A stretch of 64,000 nucleotides of DNA, taken from NCBI RefSeq assembly GCF_030680935.1, contig NZ_JAUXUP010000042.1:62001-126000 (forward strand), in the 5' to 3' direction. Positions 26,259 through 34,625 of the stretch are shown piece by piece. The notes under the pieces were generated by a model. That model saw only the letters and a program-made list of their open reading frames with translations. It did not search any database and had not been told where the DNA came from. Position 1 is the first letter of the stretch, and the number at the start of each line of letters is the position of its first letter. This DNA is from Polaromonas sp. (lineage in GTDB: Bacteria; Pseudomonadota; Gammaproteobacteria; Burkholderiales; Burkholderiaceae_C). A program made the position numbers and the translations under genes.

Positions 26259-26939
26259 ATGACACGGGCACATCCCAAAGCCGTCAAGGCGCCAGTCGGC
26301 CCTGCCGACAAAGTCCCGCGCAATACACGGCGTAGCCGGGAGCAGATGATGGCCGCCATCCACGCCGCAGCCATCGCCGAGTTCAGTGAAAACGGCCTCA
26401 AGGGCACCTCTACCCAGGCGATTGCCGCGCGCGCGGGATTGACCAAACCGCAACTGCATTACTACATCCAGGGCAAGGAGGAGCTTTACGGCGAGCTACT
26501 GATGTCGGTGGTGTCCGACTGGAAGGGCATGTTTGCCGCCGACTCCAGCGATCCGGCCAAAGTGCTGGGCGACTATATCCGCTCCAAAATCCATGTCGCC
26601 TTCGACAAGCCAGAGGTCTCACGCATCTTCACACGCGAAGTGCTGGATGGCGGCCACAACCTCGAAAAATTCTGGCCCGACTCGCGCCGCCGCACGCGCC
26701 AGAAGGTAGCCGTGATCAATGAATGGATCGCTCGCGGCCTGATGAAACCGGTAGATCCCCACACCCTGCTGATGAGCATCTGGGCCATGACACAGTTTTA
26801 TGCCGACTCAGCCGTCCAGGTGCAACAACTGCTGGAGCCACGCCAGCCTGCCTGGACGCCCGACCGGGACCGCCTGGTCAAGGAACTGACCACCCTGATC
26901 CTGCGCGGCTGCGGTATCAAGCTTCCACGCGAGACCTGA
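26259..26939 (+). CDS. TetR-family regulator, RutR-like
   Basis: A 226-residue repressor. The N-terminal HTH reads RSREQMMAAIHAAAIAEFSENGLKGTSTQAIAARAGLTKPQLHYYIQGKEELYGELL, with the recognition helix typical of the RutR/YcdC group. The C-terminal domain (FDKPEVSRIFTREVLDGGHNLE ... MSIWAMTQFYADSA) also matches that group, whose E. coli member controls pyrimidine use. ATG 26259 has AGGAG nearby. The catabolic cluster starts 214 bases downstream, with a RutR-like operator in the gap, so it is probably the cluster's regulator. Confidence 0.88.
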   Translation: MTRAHPKAVKAPVGPADKVPRNTRRSREQMMAAIHAAAIAEFSENGLKGTSTQAIAARAGLTKPQLHYYIQGKEELYGELLMSVVSDWKGMFAADSSDPAKVLGDYIRSKIHVAFDKPEVSRIFTREVLDGGHNLEKFWPDSRRRTRQKVAVINEWIARGLMKPVDPHTLLMSIWAMTQFYADSAVQVQQLLEPRQPAWTPDRDRLVKELTTLILRGCGIKLPRET

Positions 26940-26986
26940 CCCGACGCCCTTCCGGGGGTGCCCCTCTGGCATAACTTTTGCTAGAT

Positions 26987-27015
26987 TTGACCAATCGATC
27001 AGATTGATTGGTCAA
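26987..27015. promoter_or_regulatory. RutR-like operator upstream of the catabolic cluster
   Basis: A 29-bp palindrome, TTGACCAATC at the left and GATTGGTCAA at the right, with 13 of 14 base pairs symmetric about 27001. The arms equal the RutR half-sites TTGACCA and TGGTCAA, but the E. coli site has a 2-bp spacer whereas here 15 bp (including inner symmetric bases) separate them. It lies between the RutR-like gene and the first catabolic gene. Promoter boxes are not clear. Confidence 0.72.
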
Positions 27016-27153
27016 CATTGAAAAACCATTCCGCCACACCCTTGTCGATTCCCTGCAGCCGCTGCCCAAATCGGGGCGTGACTGTAACAATCCGCCGCCC
27101 GATGATCCAGCGTGGTGCATGGCAGCACCGCGTTGACCTGAGCTAGAACGGCA

Positions 27154-27741
27154 ATGCACGTTCTGGTCGTCTATTGCCACCCGGTTGAAACCAGCTTTCA
27201 TGCCGCGCTGCACCAGGAAGTGGTGAAAAACCTGTTGGCTGCCGGGCACACCGTCGATGACTGCGACCTGTACGCAGAAGGCTTCAACCCGGTGCTCTCG
27301 CGCGAGGAGCGCCTGGGTTACCACGAGGTGCCTTCCAACCAGTTGCCGCTGGCCGGGCATGTTGAGCGGCTGGCGCGCGCCGAAGCTATCGTGTTCTGCT
27401 TTCCCACCTGGTGTTTTGGCCTGCCGGCCATGCTCAAGGGTTATTTCGACCGACTCTTCATGCCGGGCGTGGCATTTGACATCAGTGACCCGGCCAATGT
27501 GAAGCCCATGCTGACCCACATCAAGCGCATCTCGGCGGTGGTGACCTATGGTCGTCCGCGCTGGGTGGCCTGGTACATGGGCGATCCGCCGCGCAAGATC
27601 ATCACGCGCTACATGCGGCGCCTGACCGGCAATGTGGCGCGGGTGGACTTTCATGCGCACTACCACATGAATGTGGCGACCGAACCCCAGCTCAAACGTT
27701 TCATGCAGCGGGTCAGCGCAGCCATGGCAAGGTTTGCATGA
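27154..27741 (+). CDS. Flavodoxin-like NAD(P)H oxidoreductase
   Basis: A 195-residue member of the NQO/KefF/MdaB flavodoxin-fold family that reduces quinones or other acceptors through FMN or FAD. It starts with MHVLVVYCHPVETSFHAAL (the phosphate-binding loop of the family), has VFCFPTWCFGLPAMLKGYFDRLFMPGVAF, the family signature, and VVTYGRPRW. It is the first gene of the cluster after the operator, and its stop overlaps the next start (ATGA). In this setting it might supply electrons to, or process products of, the Rieske oxygenases, but this is inference. Confidence 0.87.
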   Translation: MHVLVVYCHPVETSFHAALHQEVVKNLLAAGHTVDDCDLYAEGFNPVLSREERLGYHEVPSNQLPLAGHVERLARAEAIVFCFPTWCFGLPAMLKGYFDRLFMPGVAFDISDPANVKPMLTHIKRISAVVTYGRPRWVAWYMGDPPRKIITRYMRRLTGNVARVDFHAHYHMNVATEPQLKRFMQRVSAAMARFA

Positions 27742-29003
27742 ACGCGTCAACTGCGCTGCGCAATACGCGCTTGCCGCGCTGGCTGTTGCCCGCCCTTTGG
27801 CCGACCCATGCGGGTGAGCCGGTGCTGGCCGACCTCACGCTGGACGCCGGTCGCATCAGCGCTGTCCGGCCCGCTGCGCCTGGCCCGGCGCTGGTCGGTC
27901 ACTGGGACCTGCAAGGGGCCCCGGTGCTGCCGGGTCTGGTGGATGCACACACCCACATCGACAAAACCTTCACGCTGCCGCGTATCGGCGAAGTCCAGCC
28001 CGGCTTGCTGGGCGCCATCGACGCCATGATGGCCGACCGCCTGCACTGGACCCCCGCCGACGTGCACGCCCGCGCCAGCCGCGCGCTGGAGTGGGCCTGG
28101 GCCGCGGGCTGCGTGCACTTGCGCACCCATGTGGACTGGTGGGAGCCCGACACCACACCGGTGGCCTGGAGCGTGATGGCCGCCCTGGCCGCTGAATGGC
28201 AGGGCCGCATCCAGCTCGAGCAGGTCAGCCTGATCAAACTCACGCTGTTTCAGGACTTGGCGCAGGCGCGCAGGCTGGCCCGGCAGGTGGCTGCCACCGG
28301 CCCGCATGCGCTGCTGGGCGCGTTCGTACACACCAGCAACTGGGACGGGCAGGCCCTGCGCCATGTGTTCATCGCGGCCGGGGAAGCCGGGCTGGATGTC
28401 GATATACATGTGGACGAAGAGCTCAACCCCAAGGCTCAGGGGTTGGCAACGACTGCGACCATCCTGCGCGAAACCGGCTTCAAAGGCCGTGTGGTCTGCG
28501 GCCACAGCTGCGCGCTGGCGGCCCAGCCCGAAAGTCAGGCCCTGGCCACGCTGGATGCAGTGGCGCAGGTGCCCATCACCCTGGTCTCATTGCCCATCAC
28601 CAACCTGTTGCTGCAGGACGCTGTCACCGGCCGCACGCCACGCCAGCGCGGCATCACGCTGGTGAAAGAAGCGCGTGCACGCGGCATACCGGTGCTGCTG
28701 GCCAGCGACAACGTACAAGACCCGTTTTGCCGGGTGGGCAGCTACGACCCGGTGGAAGCGCTGGGGGCTGCGGTTCTGGCGGCGCAGCTGGATCACCCCT
28801 TCGACGTCTGGTCGGAAAGCCTGTGCCGCCGAGACTGGTTGCAGCGCGGCCCCGCAGCAGCCGCGTCCTTGGTGGGCGCTGCGGCAGACCTGGTCATTTT
28901 TACCGGTACCGACGCCTGGGGCTGGCCTTCCCGCAGCAGTCAGCGGGTGGTGCTGCGCAGCGGCGTTCCGATTCCCTCCTTGCCAGAAAGGCAGTTTGCA
29001 TGA
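27738..29003 (+). CDS. Amidohydrolase, cytosine/isoguanine deaminase-like
   Basis: A 421-residue metal-dependent hydrolase of the amidohydrolase superfamily, CodA branch. Metal ligands appear at HxH in LVDAHTHIDKTFTL, His in VDIHVDEELNP (followed by the acid Glu), His in VCGHSCALA and Asp in LLASDNVQDPF. CodA has the same order and spacing. Such enzymes deaminate cytosine, isoguanine or related N-heterocycles, or open cyclic amides. The start overlaps the preceding gene by four bases and the stop overlaps the next, giving tight coupling. Confidence 0.88.
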   Translation: MNASTALRNTRLPRWLLPALWPTHAGEPVLADLTLDAGRISAVRPAAPGPALVGHWDLQGAPVLPGLVDAHTHIDKTFTLPRIGEVQPGLLGAIDAMMADRLHWTPADVHARASRALEWAWAAGCVHLRTHVDWWEPDTTPVAWSVMAALAAEWQGRIQLEQVSLIKLTLFQDLAQARRLARQVAATGPHALLGAFVHTSNWDGQALRHVFIAAGEAGLDVDIHVDEELNPKAQGLATTATILRETGFKGRVVCGHSCALAAQPESQALATLDAVAQVPITLVSLPITNLLLQDAVTGRTPRQRGITLVKEARARGIPVLLASDNVQDPFCRVGSYDPVEALGAAVLAAQLDHPFDVWSESLCRRDWLQRGPAAAASLVGAAADLVIFTGTDAWGWPSRSSQRVVLRSGVPIPSLPERQFA

Positions 29004-29854
29004 TCCACGGTTACATCCCGCCCCACCGCTTCCTTCCCTACCTGAGCTGGACCGACATTGCCGCCCTGCCCGACCGCGAAAACACGGTGATTGTGTTGCC
29101 GGTAGGCGCCATCGAGCAGCACGGCCCGCACCTGCCCTGCTCGGTGGACAGCGTGATCTCGTCCGGTGTGCTGGGCAAGGCGCTGGAGCGCCTGCCGGCC
29201 GACATCCGCGCCTTCGGCCTGCCACCCATCACCTACGGCAAGTCTGACGAACACCTGCACTTCCCCGGCACACTCACGCTGACCGGTCCGACCCTGCTGG
29301 CCACCATCACCGAAATTGGCGAGTCGGTGTACCGCGCCGGTTTTCGCAAGCTGCTGCTGGCCAATGGCCACGGCGGCCAGCCCCAGGTGCTGGAGATGGC
29401 GGCGCGCGAATTGCGCCTGCGACATGGCGACTTTGTGATCGTGCCCTACCACGTCTCGCGCCTGGCCAACTCGTCCGGCAAATACATCTCTGAGCAGGAG
29501 CGCCGCCTCGCCATGCACGCCGGCCATTCAGAGACGGCGCTGATGCTGGCGCTGGCGCCCGATACGGTGCACATGGAGCGCGCGGTTGCCAATTTTCCGC
29601 CGGTGTTTCCAAGCAAGGTGTTGTCGGCCGACGGCCGCCCGGCCTGCGCCTGGACGGCGCGCGACTTTGGCCCCAGCGGCGTGATTGGCGATCCGTTTGG
29701 CGCCACCACCGAGCAAGGCCACGACATCCTCGACACGCTGGCCGACAGCTGGGTCCAGGCCCTGACCGATCTGTTTCATATGCAGTGGGTCACGCGTGAG
29801 GTCGAGTCCTGGGGTTATGGCCACCAGCAGGGCCATATCCAGCAGGCACTTTGA
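29000..29854 (+). CDS. Creatininase-family amidohydrolase
   Basis: A 284-residue creatininase/FapyPase-family protein. Zinc-site motifs: LPVGAIEQHGPHLPCSVDSV (Glu, His, Asp), LLLANGHGGQPQVLEMA and HAGHSETALMLAL (His, Glu). Known members open cyclic amides (creatinine) or remove formyl or amide groups from pyrimidine-type intermediates (for example ArfB in flavin synthesis). ATG 29000 overlaps the preceding stop. Position between a cytosine-deaminase-like enzyme and an importer suggests ring opening of a deaminated heterocycle. Confidence 0.9.
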   Translation: MIHGYIPPHRFLPYLSWTDIAALPDRENTVIVLPVGAIEQHGPHLPCSVDSVISSGVLGKALERLPADIRAFGLPPITYGKSDEHLHFPGTLTLTGPTLLATITEIGESVYRAGFRKLLLANGHGGQPQVLEMAARELRLRHGDFVIVPYHVSRLANSSGKYISEQERRLAMHAGHSETALMLALAPDTVHMERAVANFPPVFPSKVLSADGRPACAWTARDFGPSGVIGDPFGATTEQGHDILDTLADSWVQALTDLFHMQWVTREVESWGYGHQQGHIQQAL

Positions 29855-29931
29855 CGAGTTGCAGGCGCGCAACTTGCATCAGCTCCTTTGATTTTTTACC
29901 TGTGTTCAACCCTTCTATCCATGAGGTCACC

Positions 29932-30915
29932 ATGAAGAAACTTACCGCACGCACTTTTGTCGCCGCTACGCTCGGCCTGGCCCTGGCCGCCGGTGCCCAG
30001 GCACAGGAAAAGCTCACCTACATGACCAACTGGTACGCCCAGGCCGAACACGGGGGCTTCTACCAGGCGGTGGCCACCGGCATCTACAAGAAGTACGGGC
30101 TGGACGTGACCATCAAGATGGGCGGGCCGCAAGTCAACATCCTGCAGCTGATGGCCGCCGGCCAGACCGACTGCATCATGGGCTCCAGCGATCTGCAGAT
30201 GATGGTGGCGCGCAGCGGCGGGTTGCCGGTGGTGACGCTGGCAGCCGTGTTCCAGAAAGACCCGCAGGTCTTGATTGCCCATGAAGAAATCAAAAGCTTC
30301 GAAGACATGAAGGGCAAAACCATACTGATCGCGCCGTCCGCGCGGCAGGGCTACTGGCTCTGGCTGAAAAGCAAATACGGTTTTCAGGACGCCCAGACAC
30401 GGCCCTACACCTTCAACATCCAGCCCTTTGTGGCCGATAAAAACACAGTGCAGCAGGGTTACCTGACCTCCGAGCCCTTCGCCGTGCAGAAGGCTGGCGT
30501 CAAGGCCAACACCTTCCTGTTTGCCGACCACGGCTGGCCCACCTACGCGACCACCATCTCCTGCATGGAAGACACGGTCAAGAACCGCAGCAAGGCCATG
30601 GCAGCTTTTGTCAGGGGCACGATGGAAGGCTGGAAGAGCTACCTGGCCGACCCGGCGCCAGCCAACGTGCTGATCAAGAAGGACAACCCCAACATGAGTG
30701 ATGAGCAGCTGGCCTACAGCGTCGCCAAACTCAAGGAGATGGGCATTGTGACCGGCGGCGGCGCCAGCAAAAACGGCATCGGCAGCATGGACATTGACCG
30801 CGTCCGCAAGAACCACGCCTTTTTGCTGGACAACAAGCTGGTGGACGCCGGCAAGCTGGGGCCAACCACGGCCTACAACTTTGACTACATCAAGGACCTC
30901 AAGGTGATGCCTTGA
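29932..30915 (+). CDS. ABC transporter substrate-binding protein, NMT1/THI5 type (copy 1)
   Basis: A 327-residue periplasmic binding protein. Signal peptide MKKLTARTFVAATLGLALAAGAQA is followed by the NMT1/THI5 fold, whose known ligands include hydroxymethylpyrimidine precursors, sulfonates and other small organics. The segment YAQAEHGGFYQAVATGIYKK and GLDVT.KMGGPQVN recur in the second binding protein at 34626. The stop overlaps the ATPase start by one base. It is the binding subunit of the adjacent importer. Confidence 0.92.
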   Translation: MKKLTARTFVAATLGLALAAGAQAQEKLTYMTNWYAQAEHGGFYQAVATGIYKKYGLDVTIKMGGPQVNILQLMAAGQTDCIMGSSDLQMMVARSGGLPVVTLAAVFQKDPQVLIAHEEIKSFEDMKGKTILIAPSARQGYWLWLKSKYGFQDAQTRPYTFNIQPFVADKNTVQQGYLTSEPFAVQKAGVKANTFLFADHGWPTYATTISCMEDTVKNRSKAMAAFVRGTMEGWKSYLADPAPANVLIKKDNPNMSDEQLAYSVAKLKEMGIVTGGGASKNGIGSMDIDRVRKNHAFLLDNKLVDAGKLGPTTAYNFDYIKDLKVMP

Positions 30916-31730
30916 TGCGAGAGCTGTCAGCGGCCGTCTCTGCGGGCACGCCCGCCGTCGAGGTGCTGTCGGCGCACAAGACCTATCCCAACGGCACGGT
31001 CGCGCTGCAGCCGGTGGACCTGACCGTGCAGGAGGGCGAATTTGTCACCCTGCTCGGCCCCTCGGGCTGCGGCAAAAGCACGCTGCTGAAAATGGTCGCG
31101 GGCCTGCTCGCGCCTACCGATGGCCGCTTGCTGCTCTGGCGCAAGCCGGTCGAGCAGTTGCAGGAGGCCGGTCGCAAGCTGGCGTTTGTATTTCAGTCGG
31201 CCACACTCATGCCCTGGGCCAGCGTGTCGGCCAATGTCCGGCTGCCACTGGAGCTGGCCGGCGTGCCACGTGCCGAGGCTGACGGCCGGGTGGCCGAAGC
31301 GCTGGCCCTGGTCGGCTTGAGCAAATTTGCCGGCGCCCTGCCGCGCGCGCTGTCTGGCGGCATGCAGATGCGGGTGTCGATTGCGCGCAGCCTGGTGGTA
31401 CAGCCCAATCTGCTGCTGATGGACGAGCCTTTTGGCGCGCTCGACGAAATCACCCGCCACAAGCTCGACGCCGACCTGCTGGCCCTGTGGCAGGACAAAA
31501 AACTCACCGTGGTGTTTGTCACTCACTCGATCCACGAGGCGGTGTTTCTCTCCACCCGCGTGGTGATGATGGCCGCGCGCCCCGGCCGGATTGTGGAAGA
31601 AGTGCTGATCGACGAGCCTTATCCGCGCACACCCGACTTCATGGTCACGCCGCGGTTTGCCGCCTATGCCAAGCGCCTGCAGGACAGCCTGCTGCGCGCC
31701 AGCCTGGACGGCGACGAACCCGGTCATTGA
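30915..31730 (+). CDS. ABC transporter ATP-binding protein (SsuB/TauB/ThiZ-like)
   Basis: A 271-residue ATPase with Walker A LGPSGCGKSTLL, Q-loop VFQSATLMPW, signature LSGGMQMRVSIARSL, Walker B LLLMDEPFGALDEITR and the switch His in VFVTHSIHEAVFLS. It belongs to the nitrate/sulfonate/taurine/pyrimidine-precursor importer group. ATG 30915 is within one base of the binding-protein stop. The permease follows ten bases later. Confidence 0.95.
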   Translation: MRELSAAVSAGTPAVEVLSAHKTYPNGTVALQPVDLTVQEGEFVTLLGPSGCGKSTLLKMVAGLLAPTDGRLLLWRKPVEQLQEAGRKLAFVFQSATLMPWASVSANVRLPLELAGVPRAEADGRVAEALALVGLSKFAGALPRALSGGMQMRVSIARSLVVQPNLLLMDEPFGALDEITRHKLDADLLALWQDKKLTVVFVTHSIHEAVFLSTRVVMMAARPGRIVEEVLIDEPYPRTPDFMVTPRFAAYAKRLQDSLLRASLDGDEPGH

Positions 31731-31740
31731 GGAGAACCGC

Positions 31741-32547
31741 ATGCAACAAGCCCCCTTCTCGCTGACCTCCCCGCGTGTCCAGCGCATCCTCTACCCCGCC
31801 CTGGTGGCGCTGGTGCTGCTGGGCAGCTGGCAAGCGCTGGTCACAGGCTTCAAGCTGCCGCCCTATTTGGTGCCCTCGCCGCTGCTGATGTTCCAGACCC
31901 TGGTGACCGACTGGCAATCGCTGGGCGGCTCCTTGCTGGTCACGCTGAAAATCACCCTGCTGTCGTTTGCACTGGCCACCCTTATCGGTGTGTTGATCTC
32001 CTTCCTGTTTGTGCAAAGCCGCAAGATAGAAACCGCGCTGTTTCCCTATGCGGTTTTGTTGCAGGTCACACCCATCGTGGCAGTGGCGCCGCTCATCATC
32101 ATCTGGGTAAAAGACCCCACCGCTTCGCTGGTGTTATGCGCCGCGCTGGTCGCGCTGTTTCCCATCATCTCCAACACCACGCTGGGGCTGCGCAGCATAG
32201 ACCCCGACCTGCAGAGTTATTTTGTGATGAACCGCGCCAGCCGGTTGCAAACCCTGTGGCGCCTGCGCATACCGAGCGCCCTGCCCTATTTTTTTGGCGG
32301 TTTGCGCATCTCCAGCGGGCTGGCCCTGATAGGCGCGGTGGTGGCGGAATTTGTGGCTGGTACCGGCGGCGCAGCCACTGGCCTGGCCTACCAGATCCTG
32401 ATGGCGGGCTACCAGCTCAACATACCGCGCATGTTTGCGGCCCTGCTGCTGATCTCGCTGGCCGGTGTTGGGCTGTTTGCACTGATGGCCTGGCTGACAA
32501 AAATGGCGCTCGGCTCCTGGCATGCCAGCGAGCTGACCCGTGATTGA
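31741..32547 (+). CDS. ABC transporter permease (SsuC/TauC/ThiX-like)
   Basis: A 268-residue inner-membrane protein with about six hydrophobic segments and the coupling-helix region NRASRLQTLWRLRIPSALPYFFGGLRISSGLALIGAVVAEF, the EAA-type motif of this importer group. ATG 31741 has GAGGAGA a few bases upstream. It ends shortly before a dispersed repeat, after which the enzyme genes resume. Confidence 0.94.
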   Translation: MQQAPFSLTSPRVQRILYPALVALVLLGSWQALVTGFKLPPYLVPSPLLMFQTLVTDWQSLGGSLLVTLKITLLSFALATLIGVLISFLFVQSRKIETALFPYAVLLQVTPIVAVAPLIIIWVKDPTASLVLCAALVALFPIISNTTLGLRSIDPDLQSYFVMNRASRLQTLWRLRIPSALPYFFGGLRISSGLALIGAVVAEFVAGTGGAATGLAYQILMAGYQLNIPRMFAALLLISLAGVGLFALMAWLTKMALGSWHASELTRD

Positions 32548-32555
32548 CACCAAAT

Positions 32556-32606
32556 TTGCTATGTTATTGGTAGCTGCTTGCGCCCGAAGAATAAGGGCTG
32601 GAAGCC
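32556..32606 (+). repeat. Dispersed repeat copy 4
   Basis: TTGCTATGTTATTGGTAGCT, GCTTGCGCCC and ATAAGGGCTGGAAGCC. It separates the importer genes from the oxidase and Rieske genes inside the catabolic cluster, and ends 22 bases before the proposed GTG start of the oxidase gene. Confidence 0.82.
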
Positions 32607-32628
32607 AAAACTACATGAAAGATATCCG

Positions 32629-33999
32629 GTGAACGCCCCTGCCCACCCCATTGAACAACTACACGCCGCCCTGCCCGACCTGGACTGGGTCACCGACGAG
32701 GGCCGCATCGCGCGCCTGTCCCAGGACTTCTCCTGGTTCAGCCCGGTACTCAAGCGCCAACTCGCCGATAAACGCGCCGATGCGGTGGTACGGCCGCGCA
32801 GCGAGGACGAAATCCGCCGCCTCATCAGCCTGTGCGCCAAACTGCGCGTGCCTGTCACCCTGCGCGGCAGCGGCACCGGCAACTACGGCCAGGTGGTGCC
32901 GCTGCACGGTGGCGTCGTGCTCGACATGAGCGGCTACAACAGTTTTTTGTGGGCGCGCAATGGTGCGGGCCGGGCCCAGGCTGGCATGCGCCTGTCGGAC
33001 TTTGAAAAGGCCACCCGCCCCTTGGGCATGGAGCTGCGCTGCGTGCCGTCCACCTTCCGCAGCGCGACGCTGGGCGGGCTCTACGGTGGCGGGTTTGGCG
33101 GTGTCGGCTCGATCAACTATGGGCCGCTGGCTGCGCCCGGCAATGTGCTGGGCCTGAAAGCCATGACCTTTGAAGAAGAGCCGCAGATCATCGAACTGCG
33201 CGGCCCCGAGGCCCTGGCCATGCACCATATGTGGGGCAGCAACGGCCTGGTGCTTGAGCTCGAGATGGGCATGGCCCCCGTGCACGACTGGTCAGAACAC
33301 ATCGCCACCTTCACTACCTTTGACGAAGCGCTGGAGTTTGGCGACGCGGTCGCACGCGCGCCCGGCATCGTCAAAAAAGAGATCTGCCTGCTGGCCCAAC
33401 CCATCCCCGACTACATGAAGCAGCTGGCCGACTACCTGCCCGCCGGTTGCCATGCGGTGATTGTGCTGGTGGCCTCAAGCAGCGAGGCGGCCATGCTGGA
33501 ACTGGTGGCCCAGTACGGCGGCACAGTGACCTACCGCAAGACCGCAGAAGAGGTTGCTGCCAGCAACCGCACGCTGGTCGAATTCACCTGGAACCACACC
33601 ACGCTCAATGCCCTGAAGGTGGACAAGTCCATCACCTACCTGCAAAGCGCGTTTATTCCCGGCCAACACGTGGAGCAGGTCAAACGCATGGAAAAGTTGT
33701 TGGGCGGCGAGGTACTGATGCACTGCGAATACATACGCGGCATGGACGGCCTGGTCACCTGCACCGCGCTGCAGCTGGTGCGTTTCAGCACCGAAGAGCG
33801 CCTGCAGGAGATCATGAAGATTTACCGCGACAACGACGTGCGTATCAACGACCCGCATGTCTTCATCGTCGAAGACGGCAAGGCTGGCGGCAGCTTGTCG
33901 CAAGCCGTGCTGGACACCAAACACCGCTTCGACCCGCTGGGACTGCTCAACCCCGGCAAGGTGCGTGCCTGGCTCAAGCAACCGGCAGAGAATGTATGA
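32629..33999 (+). CDS. FAD-linked oxidase (GlcD/D-lactate dehydrogenase-like)
   Basis: A 456-residue protein of the vanillyl-alcohol-oxidase/FAD_binding_4 family. The FAD-binding part includes AVVRPRSEDEIRRLISLCAKLRVPVTLRGSGTGNYGQVVPLHGGVVLDMS and the later GGLYGGGFGGVGSINYG; the C-terminal substrate-cap domain ends in FDPLGLLNPGKVRAWL, the usual closing motif. It would oxidise an alcohol, hydroxyacid or amine. GTG 32629 is the best start; there is no ATG in frame before the domain. Its stop overlaps the RidA-like start. Confidence 0.86.
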   Translation: MNAPAHPIEQLHAALPDLDWVTDEGRIARLSQDFSWFSPVLKRQLADKRADAVVRPRSEDEIRRLISLCAKLRVPVTLRGSGTGNYGQVVPLHGGVVLDMSGYNSFLWARNGAGRAQAGMRLSDFEKATRPLGMELRCVPSTFRSATLGGLYGGGFGGVGSINYGPLAAPGNVLGLKAMTFEEEPQIIELRGPEALAMHHMWGSNGLVLELEMGMAPVHDWSEHIATFTTFDEALEFGDAVARAPGIVKKEICLLAQPIPDYMKQLADYLPAGCHAVIVLVASSSEAAMLELVAQYGGTVTYRKTAEEVAASNRTLVEFTWNHTTLNALKVDKSITYLQSAFIPGQHVEQVKRMEKLLGGEVLMHCEYIRGMDGLVTCTALQLVRFSTEERLQEIMKIYRDNDVRINDPHVFIVEDGKAGGSLSQAVLDTKHRFDPLGLLNPGKVRAWLKQPAENV

Positions 34000-34451
34000 C
34001 TGCGGGCCAGCCCATGGCCAGTTACGCAGCCGCGCGGCGCGCCGGCGACTTCGTCTTTGTCAGCGGCGTGGTCGCTGTTGATCCTGCGCGCAAGGTCATC
34101 CTGCAAAGCTACGAAGAGCTGCCCGGGCCCGCGCTGCTAGCCCTGCGCGGCCTCGGTTATGTCACTGGCCAGATGACCGTCGATATTTACGAGGCCCCAG
34201 CGGTGGCGCAAAGCTGGTTTGTGCTGGAGCGGATTCGCCAGATCGCGCAGGAGCATGGCGGCGACATGGCCGATGTCGTCAAGCTGGTGCAGTATTTCCG
34301 CGATCTGCGGCACTACCCGTTTTACAACCGCGTGCGCGGGCTTTTCTATCCGGGCGGCGCCCCCGTCAGCACGGTGGTGGAAGTGTCGCGTTTCATGCCC
34401 GGCGACGGGGCCTTGATTGAAGTGGAGGCGACGATTTATCTGCCGCAATAA
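33996..34451 (+). CDS. RidA/YjgF-family protein lacking the usual catalytic arginine
   Basis: A 151-residue RidA-fold protein: GDFVFVSGVVAVDP, VTGQMTVDIYEAP, MADVVKLVQYFRDLRHYPFYNRVRGLFYPGGAPVSTVVEVSRFMPGDGALIEVEATIYLP. In imine-hydrolysing RidA the motif is ARSCVQV with Arg105; here the equivalent is VSTVVEV, so that Arg is Ser. This places it in a divergent Rid subfamily, many of which sit beside amidohydrolases in heterocycle degradation operons. ATG 33996 overlaps the oxidase stop. Confidence 0.85.
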   Translation: MTAGQPMASYAAARRAGDFVFVSGVVAVDPARKVILQSYEELPGPALLALRGLGYVTGQMTVDIYEAPAVAQSWFVLERIRQIAQEHGGDMADVVKLVQYFRDLRHYPFYNRVRGLFYPGGAPVSTVVEVSRFMPGDGALIEVEATIYLPQ

Positions 34452-34625
34452 GACCCGGCAGACCGCCCTGCAAGGCATGAAATTTGCATCTTGTTTTTCA
34501 GAGTAGAAGCTGGCAGTGACTCCCAAGGTCACGGGTCATTGCTCTGGCAGCGTCATGAGGCATCCCCTCCGCGCTGTGCGCCGTTTTGGTGCTTTGTGTT
34601 CAACCAACATAACCGGAGAATCTGC
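34452..34625. other. 174-base gap before the second binding protein
   Basis: No ORF or repeat. It is A/T-richer near 34480-34510 and has a TTGCAT and a TAGAAG box, though their 14-bp spacing is short for a promoter. A secondary promoter for the binding-protein and Rieske genes is possible but not shown. Confidence 0.4.
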
